A program made the position numbers and the translations under genes. The notes beneath the pieces are model-generated. The model searched no databases. It was not told the DNA's origin and saw nothing but the letters and a program-made list of their open reading frames with translations. Positions 38,978-47,670 of a DNA stretch of 64,000 nt are shown here, one piece after another. The stretch comes from Schizochytrium sp. CCTCC M209059. Its lineage: Eukaryota > Sar > Bigyra > Thraustochytrida > Thraustochytriidae. The stretch's first letter is position 1. Each line of letters starts with the position of its first letter. The stretch spans positions 558,001 to 622,000 of the forward strand of contig KN805373.1 of the NCBI GenBank assembly GCA_000818945.1, in the 5' to 3' direction.

Positions 38978-39401
38978 TATTTCTCTTCTAACTTCACTCG
39001 ACGGCCCGAACTACTCTGGAGCCGCGACGCCGCGCGAAGATAGGGTCAGTCAGTACAGCCTCTGCTGCCAGCGGGGCTCCAGCCGGCGCTACGCTGCGCG
39101 CAGCGGCCCGCGGCGACACCTCGGGTCTTTGCTGACCTTGGTAAGATTGGAGGATTGCGACGGACAAACCCAACCAACCTCAATGATCAATGATCATGAT
39201 GATGCCTGTCCAGTTGGAGCACTTTTTTAGTAAATCCAAGAAGATGAATGAAGATGATTGATTGAAGATGAACGAAGATGAACGAAGATGAATGAAGAAG
39301 GAGAACAAGGAGAGCAAAAATGCATACATCGTGTTCTGGTCTATCAGATAGGATTTACTAAATTACGTAAAATGGCGTCAGTACTCTTCATTAATTTCCT
39401 C
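38978..39401. other. Intergenic region with a GATGAA-type repeat
   Basis: Lies between the VPS53 start and the OGDH-family stop (both minus). It holds an imperfect GATGAAT/GAAGATGAACGAA repeat at about 39243-39300. No ORF is supported. Confidence 0.7.
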
Positions 39402-42400
39402 CTACATGTCCTTGGGAGGTGCGAATGCAGCATTCACAATGTCGTTCATCTCCTTGCGATGAAGTTCAAAAGAACCTGTTGCCGGAGACGCGGCGACGGG
39501 CCGACCGCAGTACGCAACAGGAGCGACAAAGGGCGTTTCGAGCAAGGAAGACATATTGACATCCGAAAGCGGCATGTTGACGAGGACCCAACGGAGTCGC
39601 TCATTGACATATGTCCAAGCTCCCATGTTTTTTGGCTCCTCTTGGACCCACACGAGCTCCACGGGGTACGGTGCGTCATTATTGTAAAGGTACTTGCTGA
39701 GCTCGTGTCTGACCGAGTGGAATGGAAAGGGGGAAAGCTGCTCGATGCGGATAATGGCCACTTCTTGCTGCATTCCCAAGGCTGCACGTTTCTGCGCGAG
39801 ATTATAATACATTTTTCCGGAGCAGAGCAAGACTTTGCGTACGTGCCTCCGCTGCATGCCGTGGCCATCGTGCGCAGGGTCTTGCAAAACGGTGTGAAAT
39901 CGTGTGTTCCGACCCAGCTCATCGAGGCTCGAAGAGCACGGACGGTGATGCAAGAGGTACTTTGGGGTGAAAATGATGAGAGGCTTGCGCACAGGAAGCA
40001 TCATTTGTCTACGCAGTGCGTGAAAGTACTGCGCAGGAGTGCTTGGGTTGAGCACGTGCATGTTGACCTTGGCCAGCCGGTTAAGCTCGTCTTGTGCGCC
40101 TAGGCTGGCCGAACTGAGCGGAGGCGTAGGGTCTTCTGCACAAAGTTGAAGAAAGCGCTCAATCTTGGCCGAACTGTGGTCCGGGCCTTGCCCCTCGTAG
40201 CCATGCGGGAGAAGCAGGACGACACCGGAGGATCTCACCCACTTCTCCTCGCCACTGGCAACAAAGGTGTCAATGATTGTCTGCGCGCAGTTGCTAAAGT
40301 CGCCAAACTGAGCTTCCCAAATGGCCATGATGTTTGGCGAGTACAAACTATATCCGTGTTCGAATCCAAGCACGGCCTCTTCGCTGAGTGGGCTATTGCA
40401 AATTTCCATAATGCCAAGCTCGGGCGCGTTCTTGCGCTTTCCCGTGGGCTCGCGCCAGCGCAGCACCTTGCGAAGATTGCGCAGGTCGCAGGCGCGGCGA
40501 GAGAGTCCCTTTCGAATCGAGTGGAGCTCACTCTCAATATGCGCACGGACTTTGACCTCATCTTCATCCAAATACTCTTCCGCCTCGCTTGCGTTAGAGG
40601 GCGAGGATGAGGATGAGGATGAGGATGAGGATGAGGATGAGGATGAGGATGAGGACGAGGACGACGAAGAAGAAGAAGGAGGAGAAGAAGAAGAAGAAGT
40701 GGAGGCAGGCCTCGGCGAGTCAAGTGAGCTTTGGCCGGGGCTTACTACGCGGCGCTCAACCTTGGGACCAGAATGTCCGTTTCGCGACCTCGAGGTGGCC
40801 GGGTCGCTATCGCTGCCAAAGCGATAGAGCCCAGCATAAAAGTCTGTTTCGGGAAGATGATCGCCGCCTTCCATTTCAGAAGGGAAGTTGTAAATGCCAG
40901 CAGCAAAGTCTGTCTCTTCATCGGCGTGCGAGGGTGCGCTCCCGCTGCCTTTGCCACTTGTAGAATAGCCGCCAGCAGACGACGAAGGTAGGAGTGACTG
41001 CGAGTTTGCGCGTTTGACGAGATCGCGACGAATATCTTCTTGGTGCCAGCTGAGCAGCTGCAAGTTGGTCCACGGCTTGTAGATTCTCTCGTTGCCTCGT
41101 TCAGAACGCTCCTGGTCGCACAACACACCGTGGCGCTGATTGAAAGTTCCGCGCTCGACATCCTGGCCACTGAGACGAATATGAAAGCCGTCCTCCAAGA
41201 GGGATGCAAAAGCGAGTGCCTCGGCCGTGGCCCATCGAATCGTCTTGCCTGCCCCGACTTCGATCGACGAGAGGCGCTGCTGAAAAACGTCACGCACCTT
41301 GGGATGGACCTTGAAGCGGTAGTCGGCAGGCAGCGTAAAAATGGCCCGTCCGTACGAGCGAAGAAGTTCCGCGTGTACGCCGGTGACGGTGGTTTGCAAG
41401 AGCTGGCGACGCGCAATGCGATTGCTATTGTGACTTTGCGTGGTGAGCATGCCGAGTTCGTTCCAGTACGAGGTGACTTCATCGCGAGGTTCCTGACCGT
41501 CTTTCCAGAAGTCTGAAAAGCTGGCTTTGTAGGATTCGACGATGGCCTCGCGTTCTGATTCGACGGCATCTTGGTCTGACACGACCCCTTCGTGAACAAG
41601 CTTTCTGGAATAGAGGTCCATGAGCCTCGGCAGGCGGTTCACGACATTGTACATGATTGGCTGTGTAAGACCAGGATCGTCCATTTCGTTGTGGCCGTGG
41701 CGGCGATAGCCCCATAGATTGATGATGCAGTCGCGACCGAAACGCTGGCGGTACTCGGCGGCAGTCCGGCAGACGCGCACAAAGGCCTCGGGGTCATCGC
41801 CGTTGACATGAAAAACAGGCGCACCAATGGACAAGGCCACATCCGAGCAGTAAACGGAGGAGTGCGATTCTTTGGGAAGCGTGGTGAAGCCGATTTGGTT
41901 ATTAATGATGATGTGCACGGTGCCGCCCGTCGTGTAATCGCGCAGGTTGCTGAACCCAAGGACCTCGCGAACGGAACCTTGGTAAAATGATGCATCTCCG
42001 TGCAAAAGGACGGCCATGGACTCGCGTTTGGCGTCGTCACTTGGACTGTAATCGACGGAGCCGCGTTTTCGCGTTTGGCCGACGAGGTTGGCGCCACTGT
42101 CGTCCTCCACGATGCTACCTCGCATGAGAAACTGCCGTGCACGCGTTTTGCCGAGGACGACGCTATTGACGCTCTCGAGATGCGAAGGGTTTGCTGCGAG
42201 CGAGACACGGAGCTCACGGGTACCGGAACCGTAGCCAAACATTCGCACAACAGATGTCCCGAGGTGATAGCGCACGTCGTCAGAGTTGTTGGGATGTTCG
42301 TCATCGTCCGGAAGGTAGGGCTGAAACTGATGCACAACGGCTGCCAGTGGGACGTGCATGACGTTTTTCAAGACGTTGAGACGACCGCGGTGGGTCATGC

Positions 42401-43106
42401 CCATTTCGATGGCGCGCACGCCACGAGCCGCGCTTTCCTCCAAAAGAGCCTCGAGACCTGGGATGAGGGCTTCGCAGCCCTCGAGGGAAAAGCGTTTGGC
42501 GCCCGAGAGCCTTGACCCACAAAACTCTTCGAACAACGTCGCATGGGATATTTTACTCAAGATGTCGCGTTTTTCCGTGGGGGAGGTCTCCACCATGGAG
42601 TGCTCGATGACGCGACGGTTGAGCCATTCAACGCAATCGGGCCGCAAGATGTGCGCGAACTGGCTGCCGATGTTTCCCGTGTAGACTTTGCGTAAGGTGG
42701 CCAGAATATCTGAGAGTTTGTGGTGCGGTCCCTGGAGCAAGGGTTCGAGCGCGTTGCCGATCCAGAATGTCTTGCCTAACATTTCCCGATCACAGCGCAG
42801 CCCATAGTATTCGGGCTGCAGGACGGGTACGTCCTGGACATAGTATGGGGCGCGCAGCGGGTCTGAGTACGCCAGCTTGAGAGGGTCCACGGTCGCAAGA
42901 AGGTGGCCGTGGCTTTTGTATGCCTGGACGAGCTGTGCCAGGCGCACATTGTTTTCCGGCGTTGCATGGTCTGCGGCGGCATCAGCTTCGCTGCTCGACT
43001 GCGAGAAGAGTCTGCGCGTACGCAGCATCGGTCTCCTCGTCCGGGGCCGCGCGGCATCCTGGCCCACGTGGGAGCTGTGCGCGAGCGAGAAGAGGCCTCT
43101 CCTCAT
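39402..43106 (-). CDS. 2-oxoglutarate dehydrogenase E1-family protein (OGDH/DHTKD1 type) with large Ser-rich insertion
   Basis: 1234 residues, longer than the usual 900-1020. This thiamine-diphosphate E1 decarboxylates 2-oxoglutarate (OGDH, TCA cycle) or 2-oxoadipate (DHTKD1, lysine degradation) and feeds a lipoyl E2 in mitochondria. The N-terminus is Arg/Ser-rich with no acidic residue in its first 16, as in a presequence. Order of motifs: SHGHLLATVDPL (about 65), GMTHRGRLNVL (236), NPSHLESVN, HGDASFYQG and INNQIGF (TPP site, 370-410), RRHGHNEMDDP, SGQDVERGTFNQRHG, then NSPLSEEAVLGFEHG, WEAQFGDF, LLLPHGYEGQGPDHSSA and QEEPKNMGAWTY. Between SGQDVERGTF and NSPLSEE lies an insertion of roughly 190 residues (about 705-890) with two ETDFxAGxYxF copies, a run of about 26 Ser and an acidic patch. 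VERGTF favours OGDH; PLSEEAVLGFE and GPDHSS favour DHTKD1, so the subfamily is left open. Confidence 0.85.
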   Translation of the reverse strand: MRRGLFSLAHSSHVGQDAARPRTRRPMLRTRRLFSQSSSEADAAADHATPENNVRLAQLVQAYKSHGHLLATVDPLKLAYSDPLRAPYYVQDVPVLQPEYYGLRCDREMLGKTFWIGNALEPLLQGPHHKLSDILATLRKVYTGNIGSQFAHILRPDCVEWLNRRVIEHSMVETSPTEKRDILSKISHATLFEEFCGSRLSGAKRFSLEGCEALIPGLEALLEESAARGVRAIEMGMTHRGRLNVLKNVMHVPLAAVVHQFQPYLPDDDEHPNNSDDVRYHLGTSVVRMFGYGSGTRELRVSLAANPSHLESVNSVVLGKTRARQFLMRGSIVEDDSGANLVGQTRKRGSVDYSPSDDAKRESMAVLLHGDASFYQGSVREVLGFSNLRDYTTGGTVHIIINNQIGFTTLPKESHSSVYCSDVALSIGAPVFHVNGDDPEAFVRVCRTAAEYRQRFGRDCIINLWGYRRHGHNEMDDPGLTQPIMYNVVNRLPRLMDLYSRKLVHEGVVSDQDAVESEREAIVESYKASFSDFWKDGQEPRDEVTSYWNELGMLTTQSHNSNRIARRQLLQTTVTGVHAELLRSYGRAIFTLPADYRFKVHPKVRDVFQQRLSSIEVGAGKTIRWATAEALAFASLLEDGFHIRLSGQDVERGTFNQRHGVLCDQERSERGNERIYKPWTNLQLLSWHQEDIRRDLVKRANSQSLLPSSSAGGYSTSGKGSGSAPSHADEETDFAAGIYNFPSEMEGGDHLPETDFYAGLYRFGSDSDPATSRSRNGHSGPKVERRVVSPGQSSLDSPRPASTSSSSSPPSSSSSSSSSSSSSSSSSSSSSSSSSPSNASEAEEYLDEDEVKVRAHIESELHSIRKGLSRRACDLRNLRKVLRWREPTGKRKNAPELGIMEICNSPLSEEAVLGFEHGYSLYSPNIMAIWEAQFGDFSNCAQTIIDTFVASGEEKWVRSSGVVLLLPHGYEGQGPDHSSAKIERFLQLCAEDPTPPLSSASLGAQDELNRLAKVNMHVLNPSTPAQYFHALRRQMMLPVRKPLIIFTPKYLLHHRPCSSSLDELGRNTRFHTVLQDPAHDGHGMQRRHVRKVLLCSGKMYYNLAQKRAALGMQQEVAIIRIEQLSPFPFHSVRHELSKYLYNNDAPYPVELVWVQEEPKNMGAWTYVNERLRWVLVNMPLSDVNMSSLLETPFVAPVAYCGRPVAASPATGSFELHRKEMNDIVNAAFAPPKDM
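40600..40690 (+). repeat. (GAGGAT)n / (GAAGAA)n microsatellite inside the OGDH-family coding region
   Basis: A GAGGAT hexamer repeat followed by GACGAAGAAGAA-type triplets. On the coding (minus) strand it gives the serine run of the insertion; on the plus strand it would give Asp/Glu, which is not the gene. Confidence 0.9.
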
Positions 43107-43213
43107 CGCCCACGACGCGCCGCGGCCGCCGCCTCACGCAGCGCGGTGCGACGCCGCGGCCCTGTCCGGGGGCACGCGCGTCCGCGCGGCGGGCGTGCTC
43201 CTCCCGCGCGGCC

Positions 43214-43235
43214 NNNNNNNNNNNNNNNNNNNNNN
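43214..43235. other. Assembly gap (22 N)
   Basis: 22 undetermined bases in very GC-rich DNA; the true length of the gap is unknown. Confidence 0.99.
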
Positions 43236-43609
43236 CCGAGCGCCGCGCGCGCGCGCCGCTCGCGCCCCGCGCCAGCTCAACGCGTGGCCGCCGCGATGCT
43301 TCCTGTCGATGCCGCGCGCCTGCCGCCTGCCGCCTGCCGCCTGCCGCCTGCCCTGGCCGCGGGCTCCGGGCGCGGTATCGGGTTCTGCCGGCGGCCCCGG
43401 GCTGAGCGCCGGCGCCGGATCCTCTGCAGCGGAGTCGAGACGAGACGAGACGAGATGATGATGATGATGATGGTTGAGCTGTTGACGGAATGCTCGCAGA
43501 GACTATGAGCAAGCGGGGCAAGCAGAGCGAGAGCAAGCAGGGCGAGCAGAGCGCCAACCCCGAGGCCCGCACGAGCGCGACGGAGCTGCACCCACCGCGG
43601 CGAGCTCGA

Positions 43610-43645
43610 GGCGAGGCGAGGCGAGGCGAGGCGAGGCGAGGCACG
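43610..43645 (+). repeat. (GGCGA)n short array
   Basis: About six GGCGA units (AGGCGAGGCGAGGCG...), a five-base G-rich relative of the complement of the TCGTC unit, 160 bases upstream of the UMP synthase ATG. Confidence 0.85.
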
Positions 43646-43805
43646 CGACGCGGAGGCCGCGCCTGAGCGCGCGCGCGAGCGAGGTTGCGTCGCGCGGGAA
43701 GGAGCGCTGGATCGCGGGGGCGCTCGCGGGAGGTGGGTGGCTGCGCTCGCTTGCGAGGAGCAGGGCGCGCGCGAGGTGGAGGACGAGGCCGCGGACGGGT
43801 GCAGG

Positions 43806-45335
43806 ATGCCGAGCTTCTTCGCGACGCTGGAGGCGCGCGTCAAGGCCGCCGACTCGCTGGTCTGCGTGGGCCTGGACCCGCACGCGGAGGATGTGGCCAA
43901 GGTGAAGAAGGACAAGGGCATCGAGAGCGACGCCGAGGCCGCCTTTGAGTTCTCCAAGGCGCTCATCGAGGCCACCCAGCACGTGGCCGCCGCGTACAAG
44001 CCGAACGCGGCGTTTTTCGAGGCCTTTGGCGCCGAGGGCGTCGAGGCGCTGCAGCGCGTTGTGGCTGCGGTGCCGGCCGAGATTCCCGTCGTCCTTGATG
44101 TCAAGCGCGGCGACATCTCCAGCACGGCCAAGGCGTACGCGACGGCCGCCTATGACGCCTACAAGGCGCACTGCGTGACCCTGAGCCCGTACATGGGCGA
44201 GGACTCCATCGCGCCCTTCGTCGGCGAGGACGAAACGCGGGGAGCTTTTGTGCTCTGTAAGACGTCGAACCCGAGCTCGGAGGACCTCGAGACCGTCGCG
44301 CTCACTGAGGGCGGCCTCCTGTACGAGCGCGTGGCCAAGTTGTGCGAAAAGTGGAACGCCAAGGACAATGTTGGCCTCGTGGTGGGCGCCACGGACGTGG
44401 AGGCCCTTGCCAAGTCGCGCGCGGCGGCTCCCTCGCTGTGGATTCTGGCGCCTGGCGTCGGTTTCCAGGGCGGCGATCTCGAGGCTGCCGCCAAGGCTGG
44501 CCTGCGCGCGGACGGCATGGGCCTGTTGGTCCCTGTCTCCCGAGGTATTGCGCGCGCAGAGGACCCGAAGGCGGCCGCGGAAAAGTTCCGTGATCTGCTC
44601 AACGGTGTGCGCAAGGCCGCCGAAGACGCCGAGCCTGCGGCGAAGCGCGCCAAGACAGAGGGTGCCGATGAAGCGCTCGAGCCGTTCCAGAAGCAGTTTT
44701 TCGAGCTTGCGCTGCGCTGCGAGGTGCTCAAGTTTGGCAAGTTCACCCTCAAGTCGGGCCGCGAGAGCCCATACTTTTTCAACGCTGGTCTTTTTAACAG
44801 CGGATCTGCCCTCGACGGTCTGGGCGAGTTCTATGCCGAGGCGATCATGCGCTCCAAGGTCGAGTTTGATGTTCTCTTTGGTCCCGCCTACAAGGGTATT
44901 CCGCTCGCCAGTGTGATTGCCACGGCGCTGTACCGCAAGTACGGCAAGGACACCCCGGTGGCCTACAACCGCAAGGAGAAGAAGGACCATGGCGAGGGCG
45001 GTCTCTTGGTTGGTGCTCCTGTGCGGGGAAAGCGCGTTCTCGTCGTTGATGATGTTATTACGGCCGGAACTGCCGTGCGCGAATGCATCGAGATGCTCTC
45101 CGTGGAAGACGCCAGCATTATTGGCGTCGTTATCGCGCTCGATCGCCAGGAGCGCGCCAAGGAGGGTTCACTCAGCGCCATTCAGGCAGTCAAGAAGGAG
45201 TTTGACTTTGACGTGCACTCGATTGTCTGCCTTGACGACCTTTTGGCTTTTCTCCGCTCTTCAGGAACTACTTTTGACGACAGCGTGCTGACCGCCGTCG
45301 AGGCCTACCGCAAGGAATACGGCGTCGACAAATGA
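43806..45335 (+). CDS. Bifunctional UMP synthase, OMP decarboxylase-orotate phosphoribosyltransferase order
   Basis: 509 residues covering the last two steps of de novo UMP synthesis: orotate plus PRPP to OMP, then decarboxylation to UMP. The decarboxylase comes first (about 1-275): VGLDPH at the barrel start, KPNAAFFEAFG, then the catalytic DVKRGDI (D98, K100, D103) and VPVSRGI near its end. A Lys/Glu/Ala linker (about 278-298, AAKRAKTEGADEA) leads to the phosphoribosyltransferase (about 299-509), with LKSGRESPYFFNAGLF, GPAYKGIPLA, YNRKEKKDHGEGG and the PRPP-binding VLVVDDVITAGTAVRE (about 410-425). Animals and plants have the opposite domain order; this order is known from stramenopiles, kinetoplastids and some cyanobacteria. 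The C-terminus ends GVDK, so no SKL-type glycosome signal. Start moved from GTG 43737 to ATG 43806, next to MPSFFATLE. Confidence 0.93.
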   Translation: MPSFFATLEARVKAADSLVCVGLDPHAEDVAKVKKDKGIESDAEAAFEFSKALIEATQHVAAAYKPNAAFFEAFGAEGVEALQRVVAAVPAEIPVVLDVKRGDISSTAKAYATAAYDAYKAHCVTLSPYMGEDSIAPFVGEDETRGAFVLCKTSNPSSEDLETVALTEGGLLYERVAKLCEKWNAKDNVGLVVGATDVEALAKSRAAAPSLWILAPGVGFQGGDLEAAAKAGLRADGMGLLVPVSRGIARAEDPKAAAEKFRDLLNGVRKAAEDAEPAAKRAKTEGADEALEPFQKQFFELALRCEVLKFGKFTLKSGRESPYFFNAGLFNSGSALDGLGEFYAEAIMRSKVEFDVLFGPAYKGIPLASVIATALYRKYGKDTPVAYNRKEKKDHGEGGLLVGAPVRGKRVLVVDDVITAGTAVRECIEMLSVEDASIIGVVIALDRQERAKEGSLSAIQAVKKEFDFDVHSIVCLDDLLAFLRSSGTTFDDSVLTAVEAYRKEYGVDK

Positions 45336-45763
45336 ACTTATACCCTGACCCGCCCATACAGTACTCTGCACAGGGGGCGCGGCGTCGTGTCGACGCGACT
45401 GGAGCGTTAGAAGAAGAGAATGCTAAAGAGAATTTTAATGTTTTACTCTCGAACTCACAAGCCAGGCAATGAATGAAGTTTGACCAAAAGACCAAAAGAA
45501 ATTGACTCTATGTTGGAACTAGATTTGCAACAGGCGACCAGATGATCGATCTCAAGGGCTTACTTTCAATCTCTTTCTTCCTTTTTTTTTTTGAGGGGGG
45601 CGGGTGATTGGTGTGTCAAGCGTTTCGAGCGTAAGCGCAATGGCCGTAGGAGTGCAACATAATTTTACGAAATAAAGGGAAGGGAGTATAAAAGCAAAAG
45701 AAAGACATAGGGACAAGACTGACAGTGGATCGCCCGCCGTCTATCCGTCGAAAGTCATGGGCT
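45336..45763. other. Convergent 3' intergenic region
   Basis: Shared 3' flank of UMP synthase and BCKDHA. It holds T-runs near 45580-45592 and an AATAAAG-like site near 45671. No ORF is supported. Confidence 0.65.
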
Positions 45764-47041
45764 CTAGTGGTGAACTGCATAGTGCGCCGGGTACTTTTTC
45801 AGCTGCGCCGAGAGCTCACGCTGCTGCTCGACGAGGTTCTGTGGCATATCCGTGTAGACATCGGCAAAGAGGTTGTCGAGAGCATCGGGCTTTGGCTTGT
45901 CCTCGGCGCGGCTCATGGCCTGGAGCACGGCCTTGCGCACATCAGTGCGAAGCGCAGTCTCCTTGTCTTCGTCCCAGAGGTTGTGGGCCTCCATGTACTT
46001 GCGGAAACGGGGAATCGGGTGCGCAGTCTCCTTCCAGCTCTCGATCTCCTCAATAGGACGGTACGCGGTCGAGTCATCCGAAGTAGAGTGGTGGCCGATG
46101 CGGTACGACATCATCTCGACAAGCACGGGGCGGTTGTTCTCGCGAGCATAGGCACGGGCCTCCGAAACGGCCTCGTAAACGGCAATAGTATCATTACCGT
46201 CAACGCGGATTGAGGCCATGCCATAGCCCTGTGCGCGAGAGACAATGCCATCACCGCGGAACTGGTCCTGCACGGGCGTGCTAATGGCGTACTGGTTGTT
46301 ACGGCAGAGAAAGAGAATGGGGCACTCGAGCGTTGCGGCAAAGTTCATGCCGGCGTGGAAGTCGCCCTCACTCGCTGCGCCCTCGCCAAAGTAGGTGGCG
46401 ACGACGGGGCCGTCCTTGCCAGCGTCGCGAAAAGCGTAGGCGGCACCGGCAGCCTGGGGAACCTGGGTGGTGAGCGGGCTGCTAATGGTGTGAAAGTTGT
46501 GTTCGACGGAACCGTAGTGAATGGGCATCTGGCGGCCCTTGCCTGGATCGTCGGCGTTGCTAAAGCACTGGTCCGCAAAGTTTTGCAACGAGAAGCCGCG
46601 CCACATGAGCACGCCAGCCTCACGGTATTGCGCAAAGACGACATCTTCGTGCTTGAGTGCAGCGGCCGACCCGATATTGATGCCCTCCTCGCCGTTGGTC
46701 TGCATGTAAAAGGAGATACGGCCCTGGCGCTGCGCCTCGTAGAGCACGTGGTCCATGACTTGCAGACGGACCATGTTCTCGTACATTTTTTGGCAAAGCT
46801 CGGTGCTCAGCGAGGGCTCTTTGCTCTGACGGAGCTTGCCATCTTCGCCAATGACCTGGTACGCCTTGCGTGATTCGTAGGACTCGGGCTTGATGAGGTC
46901 CAGCTTATCGGTGAACTCATACGTGAGCTTGTCTGCAGCGCCTGAGATGCCCGTCGTCAGGGACCGCAGCTGCATCGCGTTCGCCGCGACTGCCGCGCGC
47001 CGGCTCGCCGCGAGCATGCCGCGCGAGTTCGCGAGAAGCAT
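45764..47041 (-). CDS. BCKDHA: Branched-chain 2-oxoacid dehydrogenase E1 alpha subunit, mitochondrial
   Basis: 425 residues. With E1-beta it decarboxylates the 2-oxo acids of Leu, Ile and Val, using thiamine diphosphate, in the mitochondrial matrix. The first 35 residues (MLLANSRGMLAASRRAAVAANAMQLRSL) are Arg/Ala/Ser-rich without acids, a clear presequence. Motifs: QGRISFYMQTNGEEG, YREAGVLMWRGF, GSVEHNFHTISSPL, the TPP motif YFGEGAASEGDFHAG ending CRNNQYAIST, and MSYRIGHHSTSDDSTAYR, which holds the Ser sites phosphorylated by BCKD kinase in animals and TSDDSTAYR typical of E1-alpha. The C-terminus (DVYTDMPQNLVEQQ) also fits. The longer upstream frame to 47338 is non-ATG and Arg-rich; ATG 47041 is chosen because the presequence follows it directly. 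The partner E1-beta is not in this window. Confidence 0.93.
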   Translation of the reverse strand: MLLANSRGMLAASRRAAVAANAMQLRSLTTGISGAADKLTYEFTDKLDLIKPESYESRKAYQVIGEDGKLRQSKEPSLSTELCQKMYENMVRLQVMDHVLYEAQRQGRISFYMQTNGEEGINIGSAAALKHEDVVFAQYREAGVLMWRGFSLQNFADQCFSNADDPGKGRQMPIHYGSVEHNFHTISSPLTTQVPQAAGAAYAFRDAGKDGPVVATYFGEGAASEGDFHAGMNFAATLECPILFLCRNNQYAISTPVQDQFRGDGIVSRAQGYGMASIRVDGNDTIAVYEAVSEARAYARENNRPVLVEMMSYRIGHHSTSDDSTAYRPIEEIESWKETAHPIPRFRKYMEAHNLWDEDKETALRTDVRKAVLQAMSRAEDKPKPDALDNLFADVYTDMPQNLVEQQRELSAQLKKYPAHYAVHH

Positions 47042-47670
47042 CTTCTTTGGCGCTTGTTCCGGGGTCCTATCCTGGTCCGCCTCGGCGTAGCACCTTCGAG
47101 CGTGGCTGCGTCCGTTCGTTCGTTCGTTCGTTCGTTCGTTCGTTCGTCCGCCAGCGAGGCGACGCGGGGTCGAGGCGCGCAAGCGAGACGCGGGCGTGGG
47201 TGGTCGAGCGGAAGCCGGAGAAGGCGGTCTGCTCCGCCGCGCGCGCGCGCTTGCCAAAGCGCCCGCTAGGTCAGTCCTTCGTCTTGCCGGAATTTGCCGC
47301 TTTGTGCCAAATCCTCGCATTGGGACACAATGTTGCACAATCTATAGTTTTGAGACTATATTGAACTAATTTGACAAGGCGAGGGTGTGCACAGGTTTCA
47401 CAATGTGATGCGATGCGATGCGCTGCGATGCGTTGCGATGCGGTCCGAAGCGAGATGCTACGAAGCGGGTTACTTACTACTCAAGAGAAGAGCAGGATAT
47501 ACGTGCGCGTGCGCATCCTGGACAAGGCTATTGTACTCGTGAATGTGATCATCTTTTGCTTTTGATCTGGCCACGAGAAACTGCCCCGGCCGATCAAGCT
47601 CAGCAGGCTGGACTCTGCAATAACGCATAAAAGCAAAGCAGCAAAAAGCGACGAGGCGACTACTTTGACG
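47042..47670. other. Divergent intergenic region
   Basis: Head-to-head spacer between BCKDHA (minus) and the LRR gene (plus), with a (TTCG)n tract at 47113-47147 and a GATGCGATGCG repeat at about 47403-47440. Probably the promoters of both genes. Confidence 0.65.

Larger units (their letters stand above)
43107..43805. other. Divergent promoter region with assembly gap
   Basis: Head-to-head spacer between the OGDH-family gene (minus) and UMP synthase (plus). It is very GC-rich and contains 22 N at 43214-43235, a CTGCCGC repeat at 43320-43345, short GACGA and GATGAT tracts at 43436-43470 and GGCGA repeats at 43610-43645. It should act as a shared promoter region, but no core motif is clear. 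Frames across it are unreliable because of the gap. Confidence 0.7.

Noticed and set aside
40321..40963. Plus-strand frames with a DEDEDE or RMRMRM run
   Set aside because: Antisense reading of the GAGGAT repeat in the OGDH-family gene; no independent evidence for a gene.
42877..43644. Frames on both strands crossing the N gap
   Set aside because: They contain undetermined residues and are Arg/Ala-rich readings of GC-rich promoter DNA.
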